64,000 nucleotides of DNA from Buchnera aphidicola str. Ak (Acyrthosiphon kondoi) (lineage in GTDB: Bacteria > Pseudomonadota > Gammaproteobacteria > Enterobacterales > Enterobacteriaceae), in contig NC_017256.1 of the NCBI RefSeq assembly GCF_000225445.1, positions 1-64,000 of the forward strand, in the 5' to 3' direction. The translations under genes and the position numbers were made by a program. The notes beneath the pieces were generated by a model. The model did not search any database and was not told where the DNA came from. It saw only the letters and a list, made by a program, of their open reading frames with translations. Positions 25,915 to 36,311 of this stretch are shown one piece after another; position 1 is the first letter of the stretch, and every line of letters begins with the position of its first letter.

Positions 25915-27741
25915 TTATTCTACAGTTACCGATTTAGCAAGATGTCTCGGCTGATCAATGTTTTTCCCTTTTTTTAATGCAATATAATAAGCTAGTAATT
26001 GCAAGGGGATTGCATAAAAAATAGGTGCTATTAATTCTTCTACATACGGAATTTTTATGATTTTTATGTTATCTTCATGATAAAATTCTTGATCAGAAAA
26101 AACATAAATTAAACCTCCTCTAGAACATATTTCTTTAATATTTTTTTTATTTTTTTCTAATAAAGAATTTTTAGGAGCAATCATAATAACTGGTATATTT
26201 TTATCAATTAGTGCAAGTGGACCATGTTTGAGTTCTCCAGAAGGATACGCTTCAGCATGAATATAAGAAATTTCTTTTAATTTTAATGCTCCTTCCATTG
26301 CAATGGGATATTGATTTCCTCTCCCAAGAAATAGCATGTTTTTTTTGTTAGCTAGTGTATTGGCTAAATTTTTTATTAATTGATTTTTTTGTAAAATTTC
26401 TTCAATTCTCATCGGTAAAATATTTAATATTTGCACAATTTTTTTTGAGATATTATTATTTTCTTTTTTTAAGTTTGTTATATTGGCAACTAACATAAGT
26501 AAAACAGTTAATTGAGTCGTAAAGGATTTGGTTGAAGCTACTCCTATTTCTAAACCTGCTTTAGTTAATATATAGAAGTCAGATTCTTTTACTAAAGATG
26601 AACTTTCCATATTACATATAGTTAAATTTCCTAAATATCCAAATTTTTTAGAGTATCTTAATGCTAATAATGTATCAGCAGTTTCTCCTGATTGCGATAA
26701 AGTAATTAATAAACTTTTTTTTCTTACAACTAATTTTCTTGAAGAGAATTCAGATGCAATTTCAACATCGCAAGGAATATTAGCAAGTGATTCAAACCAA
26801 TGTTTAGAAACCATTGCTGCATTATATGAGGTGCCACATGCAACCATTTGAATGTGTTCTGTATTATAAAATATATTATTTTCTTTTAATCCTAATTCAG
26901 AAAAATGTACTTTATTGTTTTTCAAACGATTTTTTAAAGTGTTTTGAATACATTTAGGTTGTTCGTATATTTCTTTTTCCATGTAATGACTGTATTTTCC
27001 TTTTTTTGCTGATTGATACTTTATATTAGATATAATTTCTTTTCTTTGAATTATAGAGTTATCTTTGTTAAAGATATTAATTTCCTTTTTTTTAACAATG
27101 GCAATATCTCCTTCCTCTAAGTATATAAAACGTTTTGTTACGTGCAATAATGCGATTTGATCAGAAGCTATAAAATTCTCTTTTATCCCTAATCCTATAA
27201 TTAGTGGACTTCTAGAACGTGCGGCTATTAATCTTGAAGGATTATTTTTATCTATTACAACCATACTATAATTACCATCTAATTTTTTTATGCTATTTTG
27301 TATAACTGTTTTAAATGAATCTTTTTTTTTATTTTGTTCCCAATGTAACAAATGTGCAATTACTTCTGTATCAGTATCAGAAGAAAACATGTATCCTTTT
27401 TTTTGCAAAAAAAGACGTAATGTAGAATTATTTTCAATAACTCCATTGTGTACAACAATAATATTTGAAGAAACATGTGGATGTGCATTTTCTTTTGAAA
27501 TTTTTCCATGAGTAGCCCATCGAGTATGAGCTACTCCAATATTACCAAATATTTTTTTTTTATTTGTTTTTTTTATAAGTTCATTGACTTTCCCAACACA
27601 ACGAATTCTAATGATATTATTTTGATTATCTATTACAGCTAATCCTGAAGAATCATATCCTCGGTATTCCAGTTTTTTAATGCCATCAATGAGAAAATTG
27701 GCAATATTACGTTGTGTTACTGCAGCAACAATACCGCACAT
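25915..27741 (-). CDS. glmS: Glutamine-fructose-6-phosphate aminotransferase
   Basis: Makes glucosamine-6-phosphate from fructose-6-phosphate and glutamine, the entry to amino-sugar and peptidoglycan synthesis. It has 608 residues (609 in E. coli). The N-terminal glutaminase uses Cys2 (MCGIVAAV), with HTRWATHG and the HNGVIEN loop. The C-terminal isomerase half has two SIS domains ([29 protein letters not shown]) and ends AKSVTVE. It lies 72 bases downstream of glmU. A ten-A tract on the coding strand (27552-27561) lies within a lysine run. Confidence 0.97.
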   Translation of the reverse strand: MCGIVAAVTQRNIANFLIDGIKKLEYRGYDSSGLAVIDNQNNIIRIRCVGKVNELIKKTNKKKIFGNIGVAHTRWATHGKISKENAHPHVSSNIIVVHNGVIENNSTLRLFLQKKGYMFSSDTDTEVIAHLLHWEQNKKKDSFKTVIQNSIKKLDGNYSMVVIDKNNPSRLIAARSRSPLIIGLGIKENFIASDQIALLHVTKRFIYLEEGDIAIVKKKEINIFNKDNSIIQRKEIISNIKYQSAKKGKYSHYMEKEIYEQPKCIQNTLKNRLKNNKVHFSELGLKENNIFYNTEHIQMVACGTSYNAAMVSKHWFESLANIPCDVEIASEFSSRKLVVRKKSLLITLSQSGETADTLLALRYSKKFGYLGNLTICNMESSSLVKESDFYILTKAGLEIGVASTKSFTTQLTVLLMLVANITNLKKENNNISKKIVQILNILPMRIEEILQKNQLIKNLANTLANKKNMLFLGRGNQYPIAMEGALKLKEISYIHAEAYPSGELKHGPLALIDKNIPVIMIAPKNSLLEKNKKNIKEICSRGGLIYVFSDQEFYHEDNIKIIKIPYVEELIAPIFYAIPLQLLAYYIALKKGKNIDQPRHLAKSVTVE

Positions 27742-27813
27742 ATTAATACCTTTTATTTTTTTGTTAAGATATTTTATTTTAAAAAAAATATACTTTTCAA
27801 TAGATTAAAATAA

Positions 27814-29190
27814 TTATTTTTTATGAATTTTATTAGGACGTACCCAGTTTTTTTTATATTTTTGTTCTTTAGTATTATAAACTAAACAGGGTGTGTTAAC
27901 ATCTTTTGTTAAAGTTGTACCTGCTGCAATAGTTGTATTATTTGCAATTTTTATAGGTGCAACTAGTTGTGTATTAGAACCGACTAAAACATTATCACCA
28001 ATAATAGTTTTTAATTTATTTGAACCATCATAATTACATGTAATACTACCAGCTCCAATATTAACTTTAGAACCAATTTCAGAATTCCCAAGATAACTTA
28101 AGTGTTTTACTTTAGATTCTGTATTTATAAAACTATCTTTTATTTCAACAAAATTTCCTATATGAACATTTTTTTCCAAAAAAGTATTCGATCGTAAATG
28201 AGAAAAAGGACCGATAATACAATTTTTTCCTATTTTAGCATTTTCTATAATTGTGTAGGCTTCAATATTAGTTTTACTATCAATAATACTATTTCTAATA
28301 ATACATCCAGGACCAATTTTAACATCATCACCTAAAATAACATTTTTTTCTAGAATAACTCCAGTATCTATTTCAACATTTTTACCATGTTTTAATGTTC
28401 CTCTTAGAATAAAATGAGATGGATCTTTTATTGTAACCCCGTTAATAAGCAATTGATCAATTTCTTTTTTTTGAAAAATTTTTTCTAAAATAGATAATTG
28501 TAATTTATTATTTATTCCTAATGTTTCTTTGTAATTTAAGGGTTGTACTGTTCTAATAACACTACCTTCTATAGAGGCTAAAGATATAATATCTGTGGCA
28601 TAAAACTCTTTTTTATTATTTTTTTTATCAACTTTTTCTAACCATCTTTTTAAATCTTTACTCTTAGCTATAAAAATGCCTGAGTATATTTCTTTAATAT
28701 TTTTTTGTTTATCAGTAGCATCTTGTTCCTCTATTATACCAATAACTTTTCGTTTTTCCCGTAAAATACGTCCATATCCATCAGGATTTTTTACTTTTGT
28801 AGTTAATAAACTAATTGTTGATTTTTTTTTAGAATGTTGTAAATTTTTTATTGATTCTAATGAAATACATGGCATATCTCCATATAAAACTAATATATTT
28901 TTATCATCTGAAATTTCTTTTATTGCTAGTAGTATAGCTTGACCTGTTCCTTGTGGTTTTTTTTGTATTATCCATTCCATTGGAATATCATGAGTTTTAG
29001 ATAAAATGAATTTTTTTCGATCACTGCAAACTAATATAATTTTTTTAGGTTTTATAGATTGAGCAGTTTGTATTACATATTCTAAAATCGTTTTTCCCCC
29101 TAAAAAATGCAGTACTTTAGGATAATTAGATTTCATTCTAGTTCCTTTTCCAGCTGCAAGTATTACCACAATCATTTCTTTTTTTAACAT
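27814..29190 (-). CDS. glmU: Bifunctional UDP-GlcNAc pyrophosphorylase / glucosamine-1-phosphate acetyltransferase
   Basis: Converts glucosamine-1-phosphate to UDP-N-acetylglucosamine. The start is ATG at 29190 with AAGGG immediately upstream; an in-frame GTG at 29196 falls inside that ribosome site. The product is 458 residues (456 in E. coli). The N-terminal nucleotidyltransferase motif is ILAAGKGTRM. The C-terminal half is a left-handed beta helix of hexapeptide repeats, including IGAGSITCNYDG and GSNTQLVAPI. It forms the glmUS pair on the - strand. Confidence 0.97.
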   Translation of the reverse strand: MLKKEMIVVILAAGKGTRMKSNYPKVLHFLGGKTILEYVIQTAQSIKPKKIILVCSDRKKFILSKTHDIPMEWIIQKKPQGTGQAILLAIKEISDDKNILVLYGDMPCISLESIKNLQHSKKKSTISLLTTKVKNPDGYGRILREKRKVIGIIEEQDATDKQKNIKEIYSGIFIAKSKDLKRWLEKVDKKNNKKEFYATDIISLASIEGSVIRTVQPLNYKETLGINNKLQLSILEKIFQKKEIDQLLINGVTIKDPSHFILRGTLKHGKNVEIDTGVILEKNVILGDDVKIGPGCIIRNSIIDSKTNIEAYTIIENAKIGKNCIIGPFSHLRSNTFLEKNVHIGNFVEIKDSFINTESKVKHLSYLGNSEIGSKVNIGAGSITCNYDGSNKLKTIIGDNVLVGSNTQLVAPIKIANNTTIAAGTTLTKDVNTPCLVYNTKEQKYKKNWVRPNKIHKK

Positions 29191-29358
29191 AAACACCCTT
29201 TTTTTATTAAATAAAAATATTTTTAACCGAATAGCTTCAATTAATTATAAATTATTTTTTTTTATATTTTAAATTTTTAAATTTGAAAATGTATACTTTT
29301 TAATACATAATTTTTATATGCAAACATATGTATATATTATATTTTATTAGGATTTTTT

Positions 29359-30153
29359 ATGTGTAAAATTATTGCAGTAGATTTAGACGGCACCTTGCTT
29401 TCTTCGGAAAACAAAATAACAACGTATACTCAAAAAATTATAAAGTTGTTAATAGAAAAAAATTTTTATTTTGTTTTTGCTTCAGGTCGTCATTATATAG
29501 ATGTTATGGAAATTAGGGACAGTTTAAAAATAAATATTTTTATGATTACTTCTAATGGAGCTAAAATTTATAATTTAGATAATAAAATAATATTTAGTGA
29601 TAATTTAGAAGAGGATATCGCTTCAAAACTTTGTAGAATAAAATATTTTGACACAGAAATTATTACTCAGATATATCAAAATAATCAATGGTATATAAAT
29701 AATAAAAAAATAAATAATAATTTTTGTTCTGCTTTATCATCATTAGAATATCAATTTTTTCATCCAGATAATTTTATTTTTCAAAATATTAGTAAAATTT
29801 TTTTTACAAGTAAAAATTTTCAAAAATTATCAATGCTTAAAAGAAAAATCATAAATTGTTATGGAAATAAAATTCATATTAATTTTTCAGTTCCAGGTTG
29901 TCTTGAAATTGTATCAGGAACTACTTCAAAAGGTCATGGATTAAAATTAATATCTAATCTATTAGGTATTTCGTTAAATAATTGTATTGCTTTTGGAGAT
30001 GGAATGAATGATCAGGATATGCTAAGTATTGCTGGAAAAGCATATATTATGAAAAATGCAGATTTACGTTTAAAAAATGCATTGCCACATGTCGAAATTA
30101 TTGAAAGTAATGATAATGACGGTGTTGCAAAATGTTTAAAAAAATATTTATAG
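29359..30153 (+). CDS. yigL: HAD-family sugar/pyridoxal phosphate phosphatase YigL
   Basis: Cof-type HAD phosphatase; the E. coli orthologue dephosphorylates phosphosugars and pyridoxal phosphate. It has 264 residues (266 in E. coli). HAD motif I is DLDGTLL at residues 8-14, motif II is in MITSNGA, the catalytic lysine is in SKGHGLK, and motif IV is FGDGMNDQDML. Similarity to YigL (FASGRHYIDV-EIRDSLKI) is much higher than to other Cof members. Its position beside metR/metE matches E. coli. Orthology is clear; the physiological substrate in the symbiont is not. Confidence 0.88.
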   Translation: MCKIIAVDLDGTLLSSENKITTYTQKIIKLLIEKNFYFVFASGRHYIDVMEIRDSLKINIFMITSNGAKIYNLDNKIIFSDNLEEDIASKLCRIKYFDTEIITQIYQNNQWYINNKKINNNFCSALSSLEYQFFHPDNFIFQNISKIFFTSKNFQKLSMLKRKIINCYGNKIHINFSVPGCLEIVSGTTSKGHGLKLISNLLGISLNNCIAFGDGMNDQDMLSIAGKAYIMKNADLRLKNALPHVEIIESNDNDGVAKCLKKYL

Positions 30154-30191
30154 AAAACAAGAAAAATATATTGCTAATTTAATAAAAACTA

Positions 30192-31103
30192 TTATTTTTT
30201 AAATACATTACGAATAAATTGCAAATGAGTAGAAGCGTGTAAACATATAGAATGAATAAAATCTTGTATTACTTTTTCCTTTTGTTCACCATTGCGTATA
30301 GCTGTATATAATCGTCCCCATATTCCGTTTCCTATTCTTTTTGTTACGATTAAACCTTGGCGTTCAAAATTATCTACTACCCAATGAGGTAGCGCAGCAA
30401 TCCCCATTTGCGCGGATACCATTTGAATTAAAAGTAATGTATTATTCACATTTTTAAAAATAGGTATAATACCAGATGGTTGCAAAAAGTGTTTCCATAT
30501 ATCTAGTCTATTTCGTTGAACAGGATAAGTCATTAATATTTCAGATGCAAGATCTTCTGGTGTGATATTATGTTTTTTTAATACAAGAGGATGCTTAGGA
30601 GATAAAACTAGTCGAACTTCAAAATCGAACATTGGCACATAAAATAAATTACTTCTTGGTAATACTTCAGAAGTTAATACAATATCAAGCTTTCCTTGTT
30701 GTAGAAATGGTTGAGGACTGAAAGTCATATCAGAATAAAAATCTATTTTTACTTTTGAATATTTTTTTTGAAAAACTTCTAATGCTGGTGTTAACCATTG
30801 AATGCAACTATGACATTCAATAGCTAATCGAACAATCGCATGATGAGAATCTGCACATGATTTTATTGCTTTTTGTATTTTAGGTAGTATTTCTTCAGAT
30901 AATTGAAGTAGAATTTTACCTTGTATTGTAAATATTATAGGATTACTTTTTCTGATGAATAACTTAAATCCTATTTTTTTTTCCAATTGGTTACATTGAT
31001 GCGATATTGCAGATTGTGTTTGATGAAGTTGAATTGCAGCTGCACTCAATGAACCATTATTTTTTAACGCTTGTAATGTTCGAAGATGTTTTATTTCAAT
31101 CAT
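30192..31103 (-). CDS. metR: LysR-type transcriptional activator MetR
   Basis: Homocysteine-responsive activator of metE and other methionine genes. It has 303 residues; E. coli has 317, with a longer C-terminal tail. The N-terminal winged HTH lies at about residues 1-60 ([27 protein letters not shown]), followed by an effector domain with the MetR-specific [35 protein letters not shown] and [11 protein letters not shown]. It is divergently transcribed from metE across 142 bases. The reading frame is fully open, in a genome type with few transcription factors. AAGGA is the ribosome site. Confidence 0.95.
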   Translation of the reverse strand: MIEIKHLRTLQALKNNGSLSAAAIQLHQTQSAISHQCNQLEKKIGFKLFIRKSNPIIFTIQGKILLQLSEEILPKIQKAIKSCADSHHAIVRLAIECHSCIQWLTPALEVFQKKYSKVKIDFYSDMTFSPQPFLQQGKLDIVLTSEVLPRSNLFYVPMFDFEVRLVLSPKHPLVLKKHNITPEDLASEILMTYPVQRNRLDIWKHFLQPSGIIPIFKNVNNTLLLIQMVSAQMGIAALPHWVVDNFERQGLIVTKRIGNGIWGRLYTAIRNGEQKEKVIQDFIHSICLHASTHLQFIRNVFKK

Positions 31104-31151
31104 GAGATTCCTTCATATCGAGAATTAACTATTTACGCTTGCTAATTTTCT

Positions 31152-31179
31152 TTGATACTAGAATTATAGGATATATATT
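31152..31179 (+). promoter_or_regulatory. Candidate metE promoter
   Basis: TTGATA (31152-31157), a 16-base spacer and TATATT (31174-31179) lie 67 bases before metE in the metR-metE divergent region. The only MetR-like half-site pair I see, TGAAGGAATCTCA on the - strand (31103-31115), overlaps the metR ribosome site and start, so it is doubtful as an operator. Confidence 0.4.
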
Positions 31180-31245
31180 TTATATAAAGCAATTATAAAT
31201 TATGTTTAAATAAAAAATTTAATTATAAAAAATAGGATATTTAAA

Positions 31246-33522
31246 ATGACAATTTTAAATCATACTCTTGGCTTTCCAAGAATAGGATTAAATCGTGAAT
31301 TAAAAAAAGCTCAAGAAAAATACTGGTCTGGTGAACTTGCACTTCAAGATCTTTTATCAGTTGGTTATGAATTGAGAAAAAAGAATTGGAAAAAACAAAA
31401 AGAATCTGGAATTGATTATATTCCAGTTGGAGACTTTGCTTGGTATGATCATGTATTAACTACAAGTATGATGTTAGGAAACATTCCAGAAAGACATAAT
31501 GATCTTATTAATTCTATTGATTTAAATTGTTTATTTCGTATCGCACGAGGCTTTTCTCCAGATGTGCCAGCTTCAGAAATGACTAAATGGTTTAATACTA
31601 ATTATCATTATATTGTACCTGAGTTCTATAAAAATAAAGTTTTAAAGTTTTCTTGGAAACAAATTCTAGACGAAGTAGATGAAGCATTATTACTAGGATA
31701 TAAAGTTAAACCTATACTTTTAGGTCCAATTACATATCTTTGGTTAGGAAAAGTAAAAGGAGAGTATTTTGATCGTCTTGATATTTTAAAAGATATCATT
31801 CCAATATATAAATATGTTTTAAAAGAATTATCTAAACGTGGTGTTGATTTTGTTCAAATAGACGAACCTGCATTAGTTTTAGAATTGCCAAAAAAATGGA
31901 AGAATGCTTACTCTTACGTTTATAAAGAACTATTTGGTATAACAAAAATATTGCTCACAACATATTTTGGTGGTATCGAGCATAATATAGACTTTATTCA
32001 TGATCTCCCTATTCAGGGAATTCATATTGATTTAGTTTTTGGAAAATATGATTTAACAAATTTTATTTCTAAAATACCATCAGAATGGATGTTATCTTTA
32101 GGGGTTATTAATGGTCGAAATATTTGGCGTTCTGATCTTGTGAAATGGTTTAAATCTATTCAATCAATTTCAAAAAATCATAAAAAAATATTAATTGGTT
32201 CATCTTGTTCTTTATTACATACTCCAATCGATTTAGAAACAGAAAAAAATTTAGATAAAGAAGTCAAACAATGGTTTTCTTTTGCCGTTCAAAAATGTAT
32301 AGAGTTAAAATTATTATCTAGTGCTTTAAATAATGATAATATAGATGCGATTAAAAAATGGAGTTTGCCTATTCATGAACGTATTTTTTCTAAAAGAGTG
32401 CATAATTCTGAAATAGAAAACCGTTTATCTAATATTTCAATTGATAAATATCAACGTTTAAATTCTTACAAAATTCGATCTATAGAACAGAATAAAAAAT
32501 TTAATTTACCTCTTTTACCGACAACCACCATTGGATCTTTTCCTCAAACTATTAATATAAGAAAATTACGACGTGATTTTAAATTAGGATTAATAGAAAA
32601 AGAAGAATATACAAAAGGAATTAAAAGACATATAAGAAAAGTCATAAAAATACAAGAAGAATTAGATATAGATGTTTTAGTTCATGGTGAAGCTGAAAGA
32701 AATGATATGGTAGAATATTTTGGTGAACATTTAGATGGATTTGTATTTACAGATAATGGATGGGTGCAGAGTTATGGCTCACGTTGTGTAAAACCTCCTA
32801 TTATTATTGGAGATATTAGTCGTCCAAAACCAATTACTATAGAATGGTCTAAATATGCTCAATCTCTAACTAAAAAACCAGTTAAAGGAATGTTGACGGG
32901 ACCAGTGACAATTTTGTTTTGGTCTTTTCCTAGAGAAGACATTTCCTTAAAAAAAATTGCAACACAAATTGCTTTAGCATTACATGACGAAGTTCTTGAT
33001 CTAGAAAGAGAAAAAATAGAAATAATTCAAATTGATGAACCAGCATTACGAGAAGGTTTGCCTTTACTAAAAAGTTCTTGGCATGAATATCTATCTTGGG
33101 CAGTCAATGCATTTCGTTTAAGTGCTTCAGGTGTTAAAAACACCACGCAAATTCATACACATATGTGCTACTGTGAATTTAATGATATAATGCATTCGAT
33201 TGCATTATTAGATGCTGATGTGATTACAATTGAAACAGCTCGTTCAGATATGGAATTACTGGAATCATTCAAGGAATTTAAATATCCTAATGAAGTAGGT
33301 CCAGGAGTTTATGATATTCATACTTCTAACATACCAAGCGTAAAATCTATAATTATGCTTTTAAATAAAGCAATGCAATATATTCCTTTAAAACGTATTT
33401 GGGTCAATCCAGATTGCGGTTTAAAAACAAGAAATTGGAACGAAACAATATCAGCCTTAAAAAATATGGTTGAAGCAGCAAAAAAAATAAGAGAAAAAAT
33501 TAATGAAAGTCATTTTGATTAG
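31246..33522 (+). CDS. metE: Cobalamin-independent methionine synthase
   Basis: Transfers the methyl group of 5-methyltetrahydrofolate (made by MetF, 50101-50979) to homocysteine to make methionine. It has 758 residues (753 in E. coli). The zinc ligands are present at His639, Cys641 (HMCYCEF) and Cys724 (NPDCGLKTR), matching E. coli 641/643/726. Two TIM-barrel halves are visible, with [10 protein letters not shown] opening the second. It is divergent from metR and is followed by a long hairpin shared with purH. Confidence 0.98.
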   Translation: MTILNHTLGFPRIGLNRELKKAQEKYWSGELALQDLLSVGYELRKKNWKKQKESGIDYIPVGDFAWYDHVLTTSMMLGNIPERHNDLINSIDLNCLFRIARGFSPDVPASEMTKWFNTNYHYIVPEFYKNKVLKFSWKQILDEVDEALLLGYKVKPILLGPITYLWLGKVKGEYFDRLDILKDIIPIYKYVLKELSKRGVDFVQIDEPALVLELPKKWKNAYSYVYKELFGITKILLTTYFGGIEHNIDFIHDLPIQGIHIDLVFGKYDLTNFISKIPSEWMLSLGVINGRNIWRSDLVKWFKSIQSISKNHKKILIGSSCSLLHTPIDLETEKNLDKEVKQWFSFAVQKCIELKLLSSALNNDNIDAIKKWSLPIHERIFSKRVHNSEIENRLSNISIDKYQRLNSYKIRSIEQNKKFNLPLLPTTTIGSFPQTINIRKLRRDFKLGLIEKEEYTKGIKRHIRKVIKIQEELDIDVLVHGEAERNDMVEYFGEHLDGFVFTDNGWVQSYGSRCVKPPIIIGDISRPKPITIEWSKYAQSLTKKPVKGMLTGPVTILFWSFPREDISLKKIATQIALALHDEVLDLEREKIEIIQIDEPALREGLPLLKSSWHEYLSWAVNAFRLSASGVKNTTQIHTHMCYCEFNDIMHSIALLDADVITIETARSDMELLESFKEFKYPNEVGPGVYDIHTSNIPSVKSIIMLLNKAMQYIPLKRIWVNPDCGLKTRNWNETISALKNMVEAAKKIREKINESHFD

Positions 33523-33555
33523 ATTGATGTATTTTTAATTTTTATGATCCTATTT

Positions 33556-33616
33556 AATATTAAATCATCTTTTAGAGTGTTTGAAAAAATCTAAATGATG
33601 ATTTAATATTATAATT
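33556..33616. terminator. Bidirectional hairpin between metE and purH
   Basis: AATATTAAATCATC (33556-33569) and GATGATTTAATATT (33597-33610) form a perfect 14-bp stem. After one T-T mismatch it continues inward with TTTAGA/TCTAAA, six more pairs, around a 13-base loop. ATAATTTTTTAT follows on the + strand, giving a U tract for metE. The genes converge, so it can serve both. Confidence 0.75.
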
Positions 33617-33644
33617 TTTTATATCTTTTAAAAATTATGAAAAT

Positions 33645-35213
33645 TTAATGTTTAAAATGACGCTTATTAGTAAAAATCATTGTTATATTATGTTCATTTG
33701 CAGCTTTGATGATTTCTTGATCACGTATAGAACCTCCTGGTTGAATTATACAACTAATGCCAACAGAAGCAGCACTATCTATTCCATCTCTAAAAGGGAA
33801 AAAAGCATCAGAAGCCATAATTGCACCAACAACATTAAAACCTTGATCTTTTACTTTTATATTAGCCAATTTAGTTGAATAAATTCTACTCATTTGACCA
33901 GCACCTATTCCAATAGTAACTTCATTACGACCATATACGATTGCATTTGATTTTACAAATTTAGCTACTTTCCAACAGAAGATAGAGTCTTTCAGTTCCT
34001 TTTTTGTTGGAGTGCGTTTTGTAACAAAACTCCATGATTCGTAATCTATATGATAAGAATCGTATTCTTGCACTAGCAATCCATTAGTAATTTTTTTTAA
34101 ATCTAGTCCTATTTTATTTCTGTTCAATTTTCCAGTTAAAAGCACTCTTATATTTTGTTTTTTTTCTAATATTTTTAATGCTAAATTGTTTATTTCAGGA
34201 GCAATAATAACTTCAACAAATTGTTTATTCATGATTGTTTGAGCTGTTTTTTCATCTAGTGTATAGTTAAAAGCAATTATGCCTCCAAATGCTGAAATAG
34301 GATCTGCATAATATGCAGATAAATATGCATCTAAAATACAATCATTGACTGCAACACCACAAGGATTACCATGTTTTACAATAGCACATGCAGGTTTACT
34401 AAATTCTTTTACACATTCTAAAGCGATATCAGAGTCTGATATATTATTGTATGACAAAGTTTTTCCTTGAATTTGATGTGCTGTACTAATAGTTCCAGAT
34501 TCACATATATTTTTTTCTATATAAAAAGATGCTTTTTGATGATGATTTTCGCCATATCTTAAATCTTGTTTTTTTATAAAAGAAAAGTTCATTTCTTTAG
34601 GAAATAAACTTTTTTTATAAGAAGTATTTTTTTTGATAAAATATTGTGAAATAATTTTTTCATAAGATAACGTGTATTCAAATGCTTTAGATGCTAAAGC
34701 AAATCTTTTTTCTATATTCATAGTATTATTATTAATACTATCAATAATAGATTGAAAGTCATTGAGGTCTACTATCACTATAACATTCTTATAATTTTTT
34801 GCAGAAGCACGCACGAGTGTGGGTCCGCCTATGTCAATATTATTTATAACATTATCTATATTATTTTTTTCGATATTTTGTGTTTTTTCAAATGGGTAAA
34901 AATTTACGATAACTATATCTATTGGACAAATATTATATAATTTCATAACTTCTTGATCTTTATCTTCTCTTCTTAAAATTCCACCCATGATTTTAGGATG
35001 TAATGTTTTAATTCGTCCATCCATTATTTCAGGAAATTTTGTATAATCTGATATTTCTGTAACAAGTATATTATTTTTTTTTAAAATATAAGCAGTTCCG
35101 CCTGTTGAAAATAAATTAATTTTGTTTTTTATTAATATTTTTGCAATTTTTAAAATATTTGTTTTATCTGAAACACTAATTAAGGCATTTTTTATAAGGT
35201 TATTTGATAGCAT
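33645..35213 (-). CDS. purH: Bifunctional AICAR formyltransferase / IMP cyclohydrolase
   Basis: Last two steps of inosine monophosphate synthesis, using 10-formyltetrahydrofolate. It has 522 residues (529 in E. coli). The N-terminal cyclohydrolase (MGS-like) domain contains FSTGGTA and MDGRIKTLHPKIMGGIL. The C-terminal transformylase contains KHGNPCGVA and QMSRIYS. In E. coli purD follows in an operon; it is absent here. AICAR is also released by histidine biosynthesis, so the enzyme can recycle it without the upper purine pathway. Confidence 0.97.
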   Translation of the reverse strand: MLSNNLIKNALISVSDKTNILKIAKILIKNKINLFSTGGTAYILKKNNILVTEISDYTKFPEIMDGRIKTLHPKIMGGILRREDKDQEVMKLYNICPIDIVIVNFYPFEKTQNIEKNNIDNVINNIDIGGPTLVRASAKNYKNVIVIVDLNDFQSIIDSINNNTMNIEKRFALASKAFEYTLSYEKIISQYFIKKNTSYKKSLFPKEMNFSFIKKQDLRYGENHHQKASFYIEKNICESGTISTAHQIQGKTLSYNNISDSDIALECVKEFSKPACAIVKHGNPCGVAVNDCILDAYLSAYYADPISAFGGIIAFNYTLDEKTAQTIMNKQFVEVIIAPEINNLALKILEKKQNIRVLLTGKLNRNKIGLDLKKITNGLLVQEYDSYHIDYESWSFVTKRTPTKKELKDSIFCWKVAKFVKSNAIVYGRNEVTIGIGAGQMSRIYSTKLANIKVKDQGFNVVGAIMASDAFFPFRDGIDSAASVGISCIIQPGGSIRDQEIIKAANEHNITMIFTNKRHFKH

Positions 35214-35317
35214 AATATATTTTCTTATTTTAATAAAAATTTAAGTTTTTTTGTTATATAATATAAAGATATTTTTTAATATTAATGTTATTTTAAATAT
35301 ATAATATTTGTTTTGCG

Positions 35318-35334
35318 AGGGGCGCAATGCCCCT
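35318..35334 (-). terminator. GC-rich hairpin downstream of hupA
   Basis: AGGGGC (35318-35323) and GCCCCT (35329-35334) form a six-bp all-but-one G/C stem with a five-base loop, conspicuous in a gap of nearly pure A/T. On the - strand, the transcribed direction of hupA, no U tract follows; the T run is on the + side. It is probably a hupA mRNA 3' stabiliser or weak terminator. Confidence 0.45.
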
Positions 35335-35356
35335 TTAAATTTTTTATAATTTATAA

Positions 35357-35629
35357 TTATTTAATTGCATTTTTTAACGTTTTACCAGATGTAAAACTAG
35401 GAACTTTTGTAGCGGGGATATGTATTTCTTGTCCTGTTTGAGGATTGCGTCCTGTGCGGGATGATCTTAAATTAACTTTAAAAGTCCCAAATCCAACTAT
35501 TTGTACAGATTCACCTTTTTTTAAAGAATCAATAATAGTTGATAGTGTTGTTTCTAAAGTCAATTTGGCTTGTATTTTAGATAAATTAGATTTTTTAGAG
35601 ATAACGTTGATTAATTGAGTTTTATTCAT
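35357..35629 (-). CDS. hupA: DNA-binding protein HU-alpha
   Basis: Nucleoid-associated protein that bends DNA non-specifically. It has 90 residues, the same length as E. coli HupA. It begins [18 protein letters not shown] and carries the signature VGFGTFKVN at about residues 45-53 and the DNA-binding arm [16 protein letters not shown]. The IHF/HU proline of the arm is kept. It could act as the only HU, as a homodimer. Its own terminator-like hairpin lies before purH. Confidence 0.97.
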   Translation of the reverse strand: MNKTQLINVISKKSNLSKIQAKLTLETTLSTIIDSLKKGESVQIVGFGTFKVNLRSSRTGRNPQTGQEIHIPATKVPSFTSGKTLKNAIK

Positions 35630-36250
35630 TATTTTTCCTTTTTTATTTTAATGTAAAAGATAATAATTTATTCAGATATTATTTTTATAAATTTAGATAG
35701 AATAATTTGTATTAAAACTATATCTTTTTGTATCGTAAGTTTTTCTATATAGATTTAATATAAAAATAAAAAGTATATTTTTCATATCACATGATTTTAT
35801 ATTGATTAAAAATTCTTATATTTATATAAAACAATATAAAAAGACAGAAGAATTAGGGTAAAAATTATGATTGAAAAAATTTAATATATAATACATCTAA
35901 AAATTATGAAAAAGATACTATATGAAAATCATATATTTATTTTTAAAGAAACTATCTTTTTTATTTAAAAAACATTATTATTAATTTTGATACTATTTTT
36001 ATTCAATTCAAATTAAATAGTTTTTTTTACAATATAATTCAATTTTTTTAATATAAATAAGTGATTAAATTTTTAAAAAAATATAGTTTTTAAAAACAAA
36101 ATTCTGTTTAAAATATATGAAATACAATCAATTCTTTTGAAGAATGACAAGAATATTAGAAAAAAACTATATTAAAGAAATTATTTTTTAAAAATCATGA
36201 TTGTATTTTATAAAACATTTTCATGTTTTATAATATAAAACTGTGATATT
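35630..36250. other. rpoC-hupA spacer, no gene seen
   Basis: About 620 bases of very low GC with no open frame resembling a protein and no tRNA-like fold. TTATAAAACAT (36208-36218) and ATGTTTTATAA (36223-36233) form an 11-bp hairpin downstream of rpoC, next to the GC-rich one at 36258. I see no convincing hupA promoter. It is the longest non-coding stretch in the window. Confidence 0.6.
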
Positions 36251-36257
36251 TTTACTG

Positions 36258-36279
36258 TGGCTGCTTTTAAGAGCAGCCA
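36258..36279 (-). terminator. GC-rich hairpin downstream of rpoC
   Basis: TGGCTGCT (36258-36265) pairs perfectly with AGCAGCCA (36272-36279) around a six-base loop, 33 bases past the rpoC stop. On the transcribed strand the stem is followed by CAGTAAAAATATC rather than a U tract, so termination may be weak. A second, A/T-only hairpin lies further downstream (36208-36233). Confidence 0.55.
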
Positions 36280-36311
36280 TAATGTAGATATATATAAAAA
36301 TTAAAGATAAT

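Noticed and set aside
27742-27813. glmS ribozyme
   Set aside because: The 72-base glmU-glmS gap is too short and A/T-only; that ribozyme belongs to Gram-positive bacteria.
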